Assembly (NCBI GenBank): GCA_019636615.1
Contig: JAHBXF010000002.1
Coordinates: 374,001 to 438,000 of the forward strand
DNA from: Phycisphaeraceae bacterium
Lineage (GTDB): Bacteria; Planctomycetota; Phycisphaerae; Phycisphaerales; UBA1924
DNA: 64,000 bases
Reading direction: 5' to 3'
Below are positions 10,788 through 19,333 of the stretch, piece after piece. Both the position numbers and the translations under genes were made by a program. Below the pieces are notes generated by a model. It searched no databases and was not told where the DNA came from. It saw nothing but the letters and a program-made list of their open reading frames with translations. Positions within the stretch are counted from its first letter, which is position 1, and every line of letters starts with the position of its first letter.

Positions 10788-12782
10788 CTATCGCGTGCCG
10801 GGTGGTGCGAAGGGGTTGAGCGCGTGCTGGTTTGAGGATGGTACGGAATCTGCAGCGTCAGGGTGTGCGTGATGGAAATGGAGCAGCGCGGCGCGGGCTT
10901 CTGGCTGCGGGCTTGCAGCAAGGAAGTCCCGGGCGGCCGCCCGGGCCGCGAACGTGGGGCCGCTGTGCAGTTCTTCGATCCACCAGGAGAGTTCTTTGCG
11001 CACCTCGACCGCGGCGAGCACCGTCAGCCGCGGATCGACGCTCACCTGAGTGGGCTTGGCGGGCAGTGAGAACGTGGCTGATGCCACGCTGCCAACAACG
11101 CGGATCGTCTCGGTGCGTGCCGGATGGTTCTCGAATCGCATGTGGATCGGAAGGTCGAAGAGGTACGGCGGATTGTGGGTGTCGATGCGCTGGGTCTGCT
11201 CGAGCGATACCGAGAGGGTTGAATCGGCGTCGTTCCAGTCAAGGTCCAGCGCCAGGCGGGGCATCCCCGGACGCATGGTCCATTGATCAAAGAAGGCTCG
11301 CAGGCTCTGGCCGCTGACCTCTTCAAGGGCGCGCCGGAAGTCATCGGTGGTGACCGTGCCGTGGGCGTAGCGCTTGAGATAACGGGTTGAGCCGCTGAAG
11401 AAGGCATCGTCGCCCAGTCGCATGCGCAGCATGTGCAGGATGATCGCGCCCCGGGCATAGGGGTCTTCCGATTTCATGAAGACCGAGTCGCCGTCGGTGA
11501 AGCGGTTGCTCACCAGGGGAGGAATCTGGGGATATTCGGCCAGGCTGCGCATCCGCTGAGTTTGAACAAAGCGGCGGATGGTCCGTTGATACGCCGCGGC
11601 GGAGCGGTCTTGTGGGCCCCGCGAGGCGGCGTGCTCGTCCCACAACGCCTCGCTGAACGAGGCCCAGCCTTCATTGAGCCAGAGGTGGTCCCAGTTGTTG
11701 CAGGTGACAAGGTTGCCGAACCACTGGTGGGCAAGTTCATGGGCGATGAGCGCATCCTGGCTGCCGCGGCGGCCCCGCAACGTGCCGGCGTGGAGCAGGG
11801 TGCAACCGGTGTTCTCCATGCCGCCCGCGGCGAAGTCTCGCACGATCACCTGGGCGTAGGCGTGCCAGGGGTATGGAACACCGAAACGTTCTTCGAAAAA
11901 GGCCATCATGGGGGCGGTCTGGGCGAACATCGAGGCCATGGCGTCTTCGGAGCCTGCCGGGCCAAAGACGGGCATCCCAAGGCCCGGGCGTGCTGAGTCT
12001 GGCCCGCCGAGATCGACGCGGCCGAACTTGCCCACGGCGATGGTGACGAGGTACGGGGAGTGGGGCTGTTCCTGCGTCCAGTGCCATCGGGTTCGGGGTG
12101 GCCCGTCGGGGGTCGCGGCCGGGGCGGCGGATGTGCTCACCAGCCTTCCATTGGAGACGACCGTGTACCCATCTTCGACCGTGCAGATAACCTCCGTGGT
12201 GAGTTTCTCGTTCGGGGCGTCGTGGCAGGGGAACCAGCGGCTGTTGTGCTGGGGCTGTCCCTGCGCGTGGATCTGTGGAGAAGCCAGCGTGATGCTCTCG
12301 GCACCGGCGACCGGGGCCGAATAGGTGAGCCCTACGCCGCGGTTGCGGGCGAAATCGAGCATGTAGTGGATGATCACCGAAACCCGACGCCCCGGCGGCA
12401 CCGGCTCGGGAAGGGTGATGAGCAAGGCACCGGGTTCCTGGGTGAAGTTCGCCGGGCGGCCATCGACCGTCGCGCGATGAACGATCGGGCCCTTGGAATC
12501 GAGGCGAAGGAAGGCCCGGGCGGAACCAACGGCGGTGGCCTCGATGCGTGTGGTGCCAATCAGATAGGCCTGTTGAATGTCGGGGATATCGAGTTCCACG
12601 GCTTGGTGGTGGTGGTCGAAATGGCGTGCGGGAGGCCATGTGGCGACCATGCGGCCGGTGTCGGCGCTGATGCGCGGGTCGGCGTCGAGGGTCTGGGCCG
12701 GGGCAGCGGCCGACCAAACCGCTGTCAGCAGAAGACCAAGGCAGAACGAAGCGGAGAAGGTCGCAGGATGATTGGAGTTCAA
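10788..12782 (-). CDS. Secreted M1 family aminopeptidase (paralog)
   Basis: A 664-residue paralog of the next gene downstream. It has a signal peptide (SFCLGLLLTAVWSAAAPAQ), the GGMENTG motif, HELAHQWFGN with HELAH at 348-352, and NNWDHLWLNEG. It lacks the long HEAT-repeat tail of its neighbour and ends shortly after the beta-sandwich region. The start is TTG at 12782, with GAAGG seven bases upstream on the minus strand. The two genes look like a tandem duplication that has diverged in length, probably in one transcript. Confidence 0.9.
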   Translation of the reverse strand: MNSNHPATFSASFCLGLLLTAVWSAAAPAQTLDADPRISADTGRMVATWPPARHFDHHHQAVELDIPDIQQAYLIGTTRIEATAVGSARAFLRLDSKGPIVHRATVDGRPANFTQEPGALLITLPEPVPPGRRVSVIIHYMLDFARNRGVGLTYSAPVAGAESITLASPQIHAQGQPQHNSRWFPCHDAPNEKLTTEVICTVEDGYTVVSNGRLVSTSAAPAATPDGPPRTRWHWTQEQPHSPYLVTIAVGKFGRVDLGGPDSARPGLGMPVFGPAGSEDAMASMFAQTAPMMAFFEERFGVPYPWHAYAQVIVRDFAAGGMENTGCTLLHAGTLRGRRGSQDALIAHELAHQWFGNLVTCNNWDHLWLNEGWASFSEALWDEHAASRGPQDRSAAAYQRTIRRFVQTQRMRSLAEYPQIPPLVSNRFTDGDSVFMKSEDPYARGAIILHMLRMRLGDDAFFSGSTRYLKRYAHGTVTTDDFRRALEEVSGQSLRAFFDQWTMRPGMPRLALDLDWNDADSTLSVSLEQTQRIDTHNPPYLFDLPIHMRFENHPARTETIRVVGSVASATFSLPAKPTQVSVDPRLTVLAAVEVRKELSWWIEELHSGPTFAARAAARDFLAASPQPEARAALLHFHHAHPDAADSVPSSNQHALNPFAPPGTR

Positions 12783-12962
12783 GTCGGCACCTTCGAGGCA
12801 GGTACATGGGGGGGAGCAAGGTGGGCCTGAGCCAAGGTAGCGCCGATGAACCGAGCGGACGCGGACGGGGGCTCATCGGAGGGGGCGGCAGGCCGGGGGA
12901 CGGGATGGTCAGAAGCGTGGGGTGCGTCGTGCGTGGTGCAAGCCCGCGGGTTACCATATCCC

Positions 12963-14936
12963 ATGCCCGCCCAGCCAGGACCAGCCGACAGCGACCACCC
13001 GATTTTTCATACCCCGATTCAACCCAAACCCATCACCGTGAAGGCGGGTGAGCCGTGGACAGACTCGCCTCCGGCGGGGGAGAGTGGGCGGCCCGGCACA
13101 ACACTCTCGGACCTTGCCGACACATCGGCCGATTCAGAGTTTTACAGCCCGATCCCCGAGGGGTACCAGCGGGGGTACCACAAATACGTGATCGTCTTCG
13201 GCACGGTGATGTCCGGGCTGGGCAAAGGCATCTTCGCCAGCAGTGTCGCCAAGATGCTCAAGGACAAAGGGCTGGTGGTCGCGCCGATCAAGATGGAGGG
13301 GTATCTCAACATCGATTCCGGCACGCTCAACCCGTACCGGCACGGCGAGGTCTTCGTGCTCGAGGACGGCACCGAGTGTGACATGGACCTTGGCACCTAC
13401 GAACGCCTGCTCGATCAGCACCTGTCCCGCAAGAACTTCACCACCAGCGGGCAGATCTACGCCGAGATCATTGAGCGGGAGCGTCGCGGGGCCTACCTGG
13501 GTCGCGACGTGCAGATGATCCCGCACGTGACGGGCGAGGTAAAACGCAAACTGCGTGAGGTCGCGGTGCGGGGCGATGGGGTGCGCCGGGCCGACGTGGT
13601 GTTTGTCGAGGTCGGCGGCACGGTGGGCGACTACGAGAACGCGTTTTACATCGAGGCCCTGCGCGAACTCGCCTTTGAAGAGGGGCCCGGGTCGTGCTGC
13701 TTTGTCGCTCTCACCTACATCATCGAGCCCAAATCGCTGGGCGAGCAGAAGTCCAAGGCGGCGCAGTTGGGCATCAAGCGACTGATGGAGGCGGGCGTGC
13801 AGCCGCACATCATCGCGTGCCGCGCGGGCAACGAAGTCAAGCGCACGGCGATGCAGAAGATCGCGATGTTCAGCAATGTCCCCATGCGCCGCGTCTTTTC
13901 GATGCACGACCGCGAGAGCATCTACACGATCCCAGAAGAGATGAGGCAGGGCGGTCTGGACAGAGAGATTCTGTCGATCCTGAACCTGCACGAGCGGGTG
14001 AGCCAGGCCGAGGAAGACCGCAGCCGCGAACGTTGGACCGGGTTCGTGCGGCGGTTGACGGCGAACAAGCCGCGCACGGTTCGTGTGGGTATCGCGGGCA
14101 AGTATGCCAACCTGAGAGACGCCTACGCCTCGATCGACAAGGCCATCGAACACTGCGAGGCTCACCTGGGCACGCGTGTGGAACTCGACTGGATCGATAC
14201 CACCGAGATCAGCGATGCGAACGTGGATGGTTTCCTGCGCGGCGTAGACGCGGTGATCGTGCCGGGCGGGTTCGGTGTCCGCGGGGTCGAGGGCAAGATC
14301 GCGGTGGCCAAGTATTGCCGCGAGAAGGGGATGCCGTACCTGGGCATCTGCCTGGGCTTCCAGGTCGCGGTGATCGAGTTCGCTCGAAATGTGCTGGGCA
14401 TGTCGGACGCGTCGTCGACAGAGTTCAACGTGCGAACGTCGAGCCCGGTCATCAGCGAGTTGCCCGAGCAGAAGAAGATCGAAGGGCTGGGCGGCACGAT
14501 GCGCCTGGGGGCGCAGGATGTCGCGATTGTGCCCGGCACACTGGCGAGTTTTCTCTACGGCGGCAAAGCCAGCGTGCGGGAACGCTTCCGTCACCGGTAC
14601 GAGGTCGATCCCGACTTTGTGACAAGGCTGGAAGATGCCGGGCTGGTTTTCTCCGGCAGGCACCCCACGCGGCCCATCATGCAGGTGCTTGAACTGCGCA
14701 GGCCCGGGTCTGACGGCTCGGCCGGCCTGCCCACACACCCGTTCTTCATCGGCGGTCAGTTCCACCCGGAACTCACCAGCAGGCCCCTGCGCCCGCAACC
14801 GATGTTCATGGGCCTCATCGGCGCGGCGATCCAGCGAAAGTACGGCCCCGCTGTTGATGGACGCGATCCGTGGGCCGACGACCTTCGGCGATGGATGCCC
14901 TCGCCGGCGTCCGCGGCTCAGATGACGACCGCGTGA
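12963..14936 (+). CDS. pyrG: CTP synthase (glutamine-hydrolysing), divergent
   Basis: Makes CTP from UTP, ATP and glutamine. From the ATG at 12963 the product is 657 residues, versus about 545 in E. coli. The excess is an N-terminal Pro/Ser/Thr-rich extension of about 70 residues. The synthetase P-loop reads GTVMSGLGKG (80-89) where most enzymes have GGVVSSLGKG, but the GKG core, the ECDMDLG acidic pair and VGGTVGDYE are kept. The glutaminase domain has GICLGF with C463 and QFHPE with H601 and E603, so the catalytic triad is intact. The true start is uncertain because the open frame reaches 12846 and no clear ribosome binding site was seen. Confidence 0.93.
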   Translation: MPAQPGPADSDHPIFHTPIQPKPITVKAGEPWTDSPPAGESGRPGTTLSDLADTSADSEFYSPIPEGYQRGYHKYVIVFGTVMSGLGKGIFASSVAKMLKDKGLVVAPIKMEGYLNIDSGTLNPYRHGEVFVLEDGTECDMDLGTYERLLDQHLSRKNFTTSGQIYAEIIERERRGAYLGRDVQMIPHVTGEVKRKLREVAVRGDGVRRADVVFVEVGGTVGDYENAFYIEALRELAFEEGPGSCCFVALTYIIEPKSLGEQKSKAAQLGIKRLMEAGVQPHIIACRAGNEVKRTAMQKIAMFSNVPMRRVFSMHDRESIYTIPEEMRQGGLDREILSILNLHERVSQAEEDRSRERWTGFVRRLTANKPRTVRVGIAGKYANLRDAYASIDKAIEHCEAHLGTRVELDWIDTTEISDANVDGFLRGVDAVIVPGGFGVRGVEGKIAVAKYCREKGMPYLGICLGFQVAVIEFARNVLGMSDASSTEFNVRTSSPVISELPEQKKIEGLGGTMRLGAQDVAIVPGTLASFLYGGKASVRERFRHRYEVDPDFVTRLEDAGLVFSGRHPTRPIMQVLELRRPGSDGSAGLPTHPFFIGGQFHPELTSRPLRPQPMFMGLIGAAIQRKYGPAVDGRDPWADDLRRWMPSPASAAQMTTA

Positions 14937-15011
14937 GGCCGTCTCACATGATCGTGCAGAGTTCTGCGGCTGGTGAAGCCTCGACTGATGAGGCCTTGAT
15001 CGCACGCATCG

Positions 15012-15713
15012 TCATGAGGCGCTGAGGGCACGCGCGGCGTCAAGTAGAATCAGCGCCGAAAAGGCGTCCGGTTCGCCCCCATCTATCAAGGCGTTGTGCA
15101 ACAGGCTCTGCGCGTAAAGATCGGCGTGGGCGTTGTTCTCGTCGGCGGCGATGGCCGCGAAGACGTGGATGGCCCAGGGGTGGTTCGTGGCGTTGTCGGG
15201 CTGCAGTTCGCCGACCATCCACAGCGCGGCTTCGCGAAGTCGGCGTTTGAGCGAGTGCGGAGCGTCTTGTCGCCCGGCGAGGTGCGACAGCGCGTGGAGC
15301 GCGCACAACTCGGACTCTGTCCATATCTCGATGCCCCGTGATTGCAGCGAGGGCACCAGCGGCCCCGTGAAATCCTGTACGCTTCGCGGCAAGGGCTGTT
15401 CAGGGAACGCCAGGTGCAGCCAAATCTGGAGATCCTCGTCCGGTGATCGAGGGCGCGGGGCCGAGTGCGGGGGGTGACAGCCAAGCAGATGAGAGAGAAA
15501 CCAGGGATCAACAGCACGGCGGTGACCCGCGGAATCGCGGAATGCCAGGACCCATGCGTGCAGATCTGTGACCGGCAGGGATGTGTGCGGCAGCGAGGCG
15601 GCCGCCCGGCGGGTGACAGCGACAAGCCTGCCGGCCCAGTCTGCGCGTGCGATGCTGGAATGAGGGGGTGTGTCGGATGATCGGGAAGCGTGGTCGATGG
15701 GAATTGACTCCAT
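15012..15713 (-). CDS. Conserved-looking hypothetical protein
   Basis: A 233-residue protein I cannot assign. It is mostly alpha-helical, with no signal peptide or membrane segment. Ala/Leu/His-rich stretches such as HALSHLAG and AIHVFAAIAADENNAHADLY suggest a helical bundle or degenerate repeats. Codon usage is consistent with the neighbours and no competing frame on the other strand looks more protein-like. It converges on pyrG and diverges from the PilZ-like gene, with the 5' ends close together. Confidence 0.6.
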   Translation of the reverse strand: MESIPIDHASRSSDTPPHSSIARADWAGRLVAVTRRAAASLPHTSLPVTDLHAWVLAFRDSAGHRRAVDPWFLSHLLGCHPPHSAPRPRSPDEDLQIWLHLAFPEQPLPRSVQDFTGPLVPSLQSRGIEIWTESELCALHALSHLAGRQDAPHSLKRRLREAALWMVGELQPDNATNHPWAIHVFAAIAADENNAHADLYAQSLLHNALIDGGEPDAFSALILLDAARALSAS

Positions 15714-15762
15714 GGGTCATGCCGCGAGCGGGGGAGGTCGATCACCTTGGGGAAGAACACCT

Positions 15763-16218
15763 ATGCCGCACACGAACGATGGTTTGCATCCTGAGACACT
15801 GACGCCTGGCCAAACGCATGATTGGTCGGCCCTTGCAGAGGGTTCGTCCGGACAGGACCGTCCGGATGGGGGAAACGGCCGCGAGGTTCGAATTCGGGCC
15901 CACATGTCCGAGTTGCTGGGCCAGGGGCGACCCGGGCCTGCGTGGAGTGTGGTGACCTCGTCGATCAGTCCAAGCAGGTTCTCGGTGGAATCGCGCAGGA
16001 TGTGCTACCCGGAGCGGCCGGTGATCGCGGCGCTGCACGTGCTGGATGCCCGGCCGATGCCGCTCATGGGTATGGTGTTGTCGTGCGAATACACGGGTGA
16101 TGGGGTCCACCGAGTCGTGGTGGCCATGACGGCGTATCAGCCCCGGAGGTCGCTGGAACTGTGGCTGGAGGAAGTCGGCCGGGAGTTTCAGCGGAGCGCA
16201 AAGCGGCTGAGGGGATAA
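15763..16218 (+). CDS. Small unknown protein, possible PilZ-like domain
   Basis: About 151 residues from the ATG at 15763, which has a GGGGAAG stretch upstream; the frame is open to 15670. The C-terminal 100 residues alternate Arg-rich turns and short strands (SVESRRMCYPERPVIAAL, then LMGMVLSCEY and HRVVVAMTAY), a pattern like PilZ or flagellar-brake-like barrels. The canonical RxxxR and D/NxSxxG motifs are not clear, so c-di-GMP binding is only a suggestion. It precedes panC by about 70 bases. Confidence 0.55.
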   Translation: MPHTNDGLHPETLTPGQTHDWSALAEGSSGQDRPDGGNGREVRIRAHMSELLGQGRPGPAWSVVTSSISPSRFSVESRRMCYPERPVIAALHVLDARPMPLMGMVLSCEYTGDGVHRVVVAMTAYQPRRSLELWLEEVGREFQRSAKRLRG

Positions 16219-16285
16219 GGAGTCTGCCGAAGCCGAATGCGGGCGGGCGCTTGACGTTCGGGCCCAGCGTGTCCACGCTTGCCCC

Positions 16286-17155
16286 GTGCGTGTTGTGCAT
16301 GTCCATTCTGAACTGTCCGAGGCGTGGGGTGGTGTCTTTGTGCCCACGATGGGCGCGCTGCACGAAGGGCACGCCTCCCTGGTCCGGCGGGGTGTGGTGC
16401 TGGCCCGCGCACGCGGCGCGGCGTGCGTGGTGAGCATCTTTGTGAACCCCACGCAGTTCAACGAGCCCGCGGACTTTGCCAGATACCCCAAGACGCTTGA
16501 GGCTGATCTGGCGTGCTGCGAAGCGGCCGGAGCGGACGTGGTCTATGCCCCCGCGGCCGATGATGTGTACCCGCCGGGGCAGCAGATCGAGGTGCCGGCC
16601 CTGCCGGCGCAGGCGATCGCGCCGGGGCTTGAGGATTCACGTCGCCCGGGGCACTTCGCCGGGGTGTGTCAGGTTGTGCTCAGGCTCTTGCGGATCGTGC
16701 AACCCGGCGCGGCAGTCTTCGGTGAAAAAGACTGGCAGCAACTGAAGGTGATCACGGCCATGGTGGCCGGCGAGGGGTTGGGGGTCGAGATTGTGCCCGG
16801 CGAAACCGTGCGAGAAGCCGACGGGCTGGCGATGAGCAGCCGCAACAGGTTTCTCGCGGGCGAAGACCGGGCGCGGGCGGGCGCACTGCACCAGGCGCTC
16901 AGTGCGGCGCTCGGTGCGAGAGATCCATCGGGCGCCGAGGCCGTCATGCTTCAGGTGCTCGCGTCAAGAGGCATCATCCCGGAGTATGCCGTGGTTCGCG
17001 GGGCCGAGAGCCTGATGCGGCCGGCGCAGGATGTTGATGCCGACATCGGGGGCGTGACGCGTTGGAGGGCATTGATCGCGGCGCGGGTGGGGGACGTGCG
17101 GCTGATCGATAATGCGCCGTGGCGGGCTGGGGGCGGGGCCGGCGGGGCAGTATGA
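16286..17155 (+). CDS. panC: Pantothenate synthetase (pantoate--beta-alanine ligase)
   Basis: Cytoplasmic ATP-dependent ligation of pantoate and beta-alanine, the last step to pantothenate. The 289-residue product has PTMGALHEGH at 20-29 (ATP-binding HxGH-like motif), FVNPTQF, GEKDWQQL and MSSRN, all in order and at normal spacing. The start is GTG at 16286. It lies 48 bases before gcvT on the same strand; a shared transcript is possible but the genes are not functionally linked. Confidence 0.96.
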   Translation: MRVVHVHSELSEAWGGVFVPTMGALHEGHASLVRRGVVLARARGAACVVSIFVNPTQFNEPADFARYPKTLEADLACCEAAGADVVYAPAADDVYPPGQQIEVPALPAQAIAPGLEDSRRPGHFAGVCQVVLRLLRIVQPGAAVFGEKDWQQLKVITAMVAGEGLGVEIVPGETVREADGLAMSSRNRFLAGEDRARAGALHQALSAALGARDPSGAEAVMLQVLASRGIIPEYAVVRGAESLMRPAQDVDADIGGVTRWRALIAARVGDVRLIDNAPWRAGGGAGGAV

Positions 17156-17203
17156 TTGCGGCCTTGAAAGACCTACGGCCACGGCCAGAACGGAGCAGCC
17201 CGC

Positions 17204-18328
17204 GTGCAGAAGTCCCCACTGCGTGAGTTTCACATCGATATGAAGGCCCACATGGTGGAGTTCGCCGGGTGGGAAATGCCCCTGTATTACTCGGGGATTC
17301 AGAGCGAGCACGTGCAGGTGCGCACGAGCGGCGGCGTCTTTGATGTGTCGCACATGGGCCGGTTCAAGGTGAGCGGACGGCACGCCAGGCGCCTGTTGGA
17401 GCGTGCGTGCACCCGCCGAATCAGCGACATGGAGATCGGTCAGTGCCGCTACGCGCTGGTGTGCAACGAGCAGGGGGGCGTGCGTGACGATGTGATCGTC
17501 TACCGGTTGGATGACGACCAGTTTCTGGTGGTGGTGAACGCCTCGAACCGGGCGAAACTGTGGGAACACTTCGAGCGGGTGAGGGCGGCGGGAGAGCTGA
17601 AGGTCTCGATGGACGATCAGACGCTCTCGACGGCCATGGTGGCGCTTCAGGGCCCGCGCGTGATCGAACGAATCGGCCAGTTCAGCCGCGAGGTGCCCAC
17701 GCTCAAGAAGTACCGGTTTACGGTGAAGAACCTGCTCATCGCCAAGTTGATCGTGAGCCGCACGGGGTACACGGGCGAGGACGGCGTCGAGGTCATCTTG
17801 CCCACGATGGCTGTGGGCATGGCGATGAAGTACCTGCTGCAGGACATCGACATGAAGGCCGAGCAGGCGTTGCTGCGCCCCGCTGGGCTGGGGGCCAGGG
17901 ACACCCTGCGCATGGAGGCAGGAATGCCACTCTACGGGCACGAACTGGGCGAAGAGATCAACGCGCTGTCGTGCGGGGTAGATTTCGCCATTTCACTCGA
18001 CAAGGCCGACCAGGACAAGGGCGAGCCATTCGTCGGCATGGAGGCGTTGCGGCGCGTGCGCGATGAGGGCGGCCCGGCGCGGCTCATGACGGGATTTCTT
18101 GTGGATGGCAAACGCTCAGCACGACAGGGCATGCCTGTGGTGCACGGGGGCAAGCAGGTTGGTGTCATCACCAGCGGGTGCCCGAGCCCCACGCTGGGCG
18201 TGTGCATCGCGATGGGTTTTCTCGACAAAGACCTGCGCGCCATCGGTACGGGGGTTGAGATCGACACCGGCAAGGGTTTGCTCGCGGCGAAGGTGGCTCC
18301 GCTGCCCTTCTATAAGGCTGCCAAATAA
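17204..18328 (+). CDS. gcvT: Aminomethyltransferase (glycine cleavage system T protein)
   Basis: Transfers the aminomethyl carbon from H protein to tetrahydrofolate. The 374-residue product has the N-terminal PLREFHIDMKAHMVEFAGWEMPL block, FDVSHMGR, LQGPRV, SRTGYTGEDG and the C-terminal barrel, all typical of GcvT. The start is GTG at 17204. No gcvH or gcvP gene is adjacent, so the rest of the system must be elsewhere. YgfZ-type proteins are excluded by the GcvT motifs. Confidence 0.95.
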   Translation: MQKSPLREFHIDMKAHMVEFAGWEMPLYYSGIQSEHVQVRTSGGVFDVSHMGRFKVSGRHARRLLERACTRRISDMEIGQCRYALVCNEQGGVRDDVIVYRLDDDQFLVVVNASNRAKLWEHFERVRAAGELKVSMDDQTLSTAMVALQGPRVIERIGQFSREVPTLKKYRFTVKNLLIAKLIVSRTGYTGEDGVEVILPTMAVGMAMKYLLQDIDMKAEQALLRPAGLGARDTLRMEAGMPLYGHELGEEINALSCGVDFAISLDKADQDKGEPFVGMEALRRVRDEGGPARLMTGFLVDGKRSARQGMPVVHGGKQVGVITSGCPSPTLGVCIAMGFLDKDLRAIGTGVEIDTGKGLLAAKVAPLPFYKAAK

Positions 18329-18406
18329 CAGGTGCCAGGGCCAGGCTCGGCGAGCGCCGCAAGGACGATGCGGCCCGGCTCCCGAGAGCCGATGGGAGGG
18401 GTTGAG

Positions 18407-18988
18407 ATGCACAGCCAGCAGGCACGCACCGCTTCCCGGGCGGCTGTCTTTCTCGACCGAGACGACACGCTGATCGAGTGCAACGGCCTGCCCCCTGCGC
18501 CGCCGCCGGCACAGCCGGGAGACTTGGTTGACCCGTCGCTGGTGAGACTCCTGCCCGGTGTGCTCGATGGGTGCCGATCGCTCTCGGGCGCGGGGTTTGA
18601 TCTTGTCGTCGTGAGTAACCAGGGGTGCATAGCCCGCGGCGCGGCCACGTGCGAAACGGTGGAAGCGGTGAACGAAAGGGTGAGAGCGTTGTTGGTTGAT
18701 GAGTTCGGGCGGGGGCTGATTCGTGCGGTGTATTTCTGTCCGTTCCACCCGCGGGGCCGCGCGGGATGGCTGGCGCAGGAGCACGATTGGCGCAAGCCTT
18801 CCGGGGGGATGTTGTGCGCCGCGGCTCACGAACTGGGTGTTGTGCTGACACGCTCATGGCTGATCGGCGATGCGGCGCGAGACATCGAAGCGGGGATCAG
18901 CGCCGGCTTGCGGCCCGAGAGGTGTCTGCGGGTGGGGGGCGGTGTGGACTTTGCCGCGGCGGCTGCGCGGGTGCTGGCGCAGGCCTGA
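18407..18988 (+). CDS. gmhB: HAD-IIIA phosphatase, GmhB-like (heptose 1,7-bisphosphate phosphatase)
   Basis: Probable dephosphorylation of D-glycero-manno-heptose 1,7-bisphosphate in ADP-heptose synthesis. The 193-residue product has DRDDTL (D17/D19), SNQ and WRKPSGGM, the GmhB/histidinol-phosphatase pattern. The zinc loop is altered: CPFHP keeps the first Cys and His, but the CxC expected just before RKP reads HDW. Zinc binding may therefore be lost or use other residues. The ATG at 18407 is preferred to the open frame from 18332 because GGGAGGGG lies just upstream. The heptosyltransferase-like gene at 19330 supports the heptose role. Confidence 0.82.
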   Translation: MHSQQARTASRAAVFLDRDDTLIECNGLPPAPPPAQPGDLVDPSLVRLLPGVLDGCRSLSGAGFDLVVVSNQGCIARGAATCETVEAVNERVRALLVDEFGRGLIRAVYFCPFHPRGRAGWLAQEHDWRKPSGGMLCAAAHELGVVLTRSWLIGDAARDIEAGISAGLRPERCLRVGGGVDFAAAAARVLAQA

Positions 18989-19009
18989 GGGGCACTACGC
19001 TGGTGTGAC

Positions 19010-19333
19010 GTGAACGACGAGAGCAAAGTTCGGTTGCGGGCGGTATCGGGCACACCCCTCGATGACGAGGGTGTTCGCGGTGTCGTTGTGTCGGCGGCAC
19101 GGGCGTTGGCGGAACGCTCCGGCGTCGAAGTGATCAAACTCGAAACAACGCGCGACGCGATCACGCTCACGCTGGGCATCGACAAACTGGCGGCGCTCGG
19201 GTTTCTGATGGAACTCCGCCGCCAGACGAACACCTGGTACGAGGCAAAGTACCGCGACGGCCCTCTGTGGGGCACGCCCCGCCCGGGGAAGGGTGACGAA
19301 GCAGACGGCGGTGCGATGGAGGACTTTGATTGA
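19010..19333 (+). CDS. Small conserved-looking hypothetical protein
   Basis: A 107-residue acidic protein starting at GTG. It has an alternating alpha/beta appearance (VVVSAARALAERSGVEVIKLETTRDAITLTLGI) and a WYEAKYRDGPLWG segment. I do not recognise it. No signal peptide or membrane segment. It starts 21 bases after gmhB and its stop overlaps the next start (TTG at 19330) by four bases, so it is almost certainly cotranslated with the heptosyltransferase. Confidence 0.7.
   Translation: MNDESKVRLRAVSGTPLDDEGVRGVVVSAARALAERSGVEVIKLETTRDAITLTLGIDKLAALGFLMELRRQTNTWYEAKYRDGPLWGTPRPGKGDEADGGAMEDFD

Noticed and set aside
13134-15005. A 623-codon minus-strand open frame opposite pyrG
   Set aside because: Antisense shadow; the plus strand carries all CTP synthase motifs.
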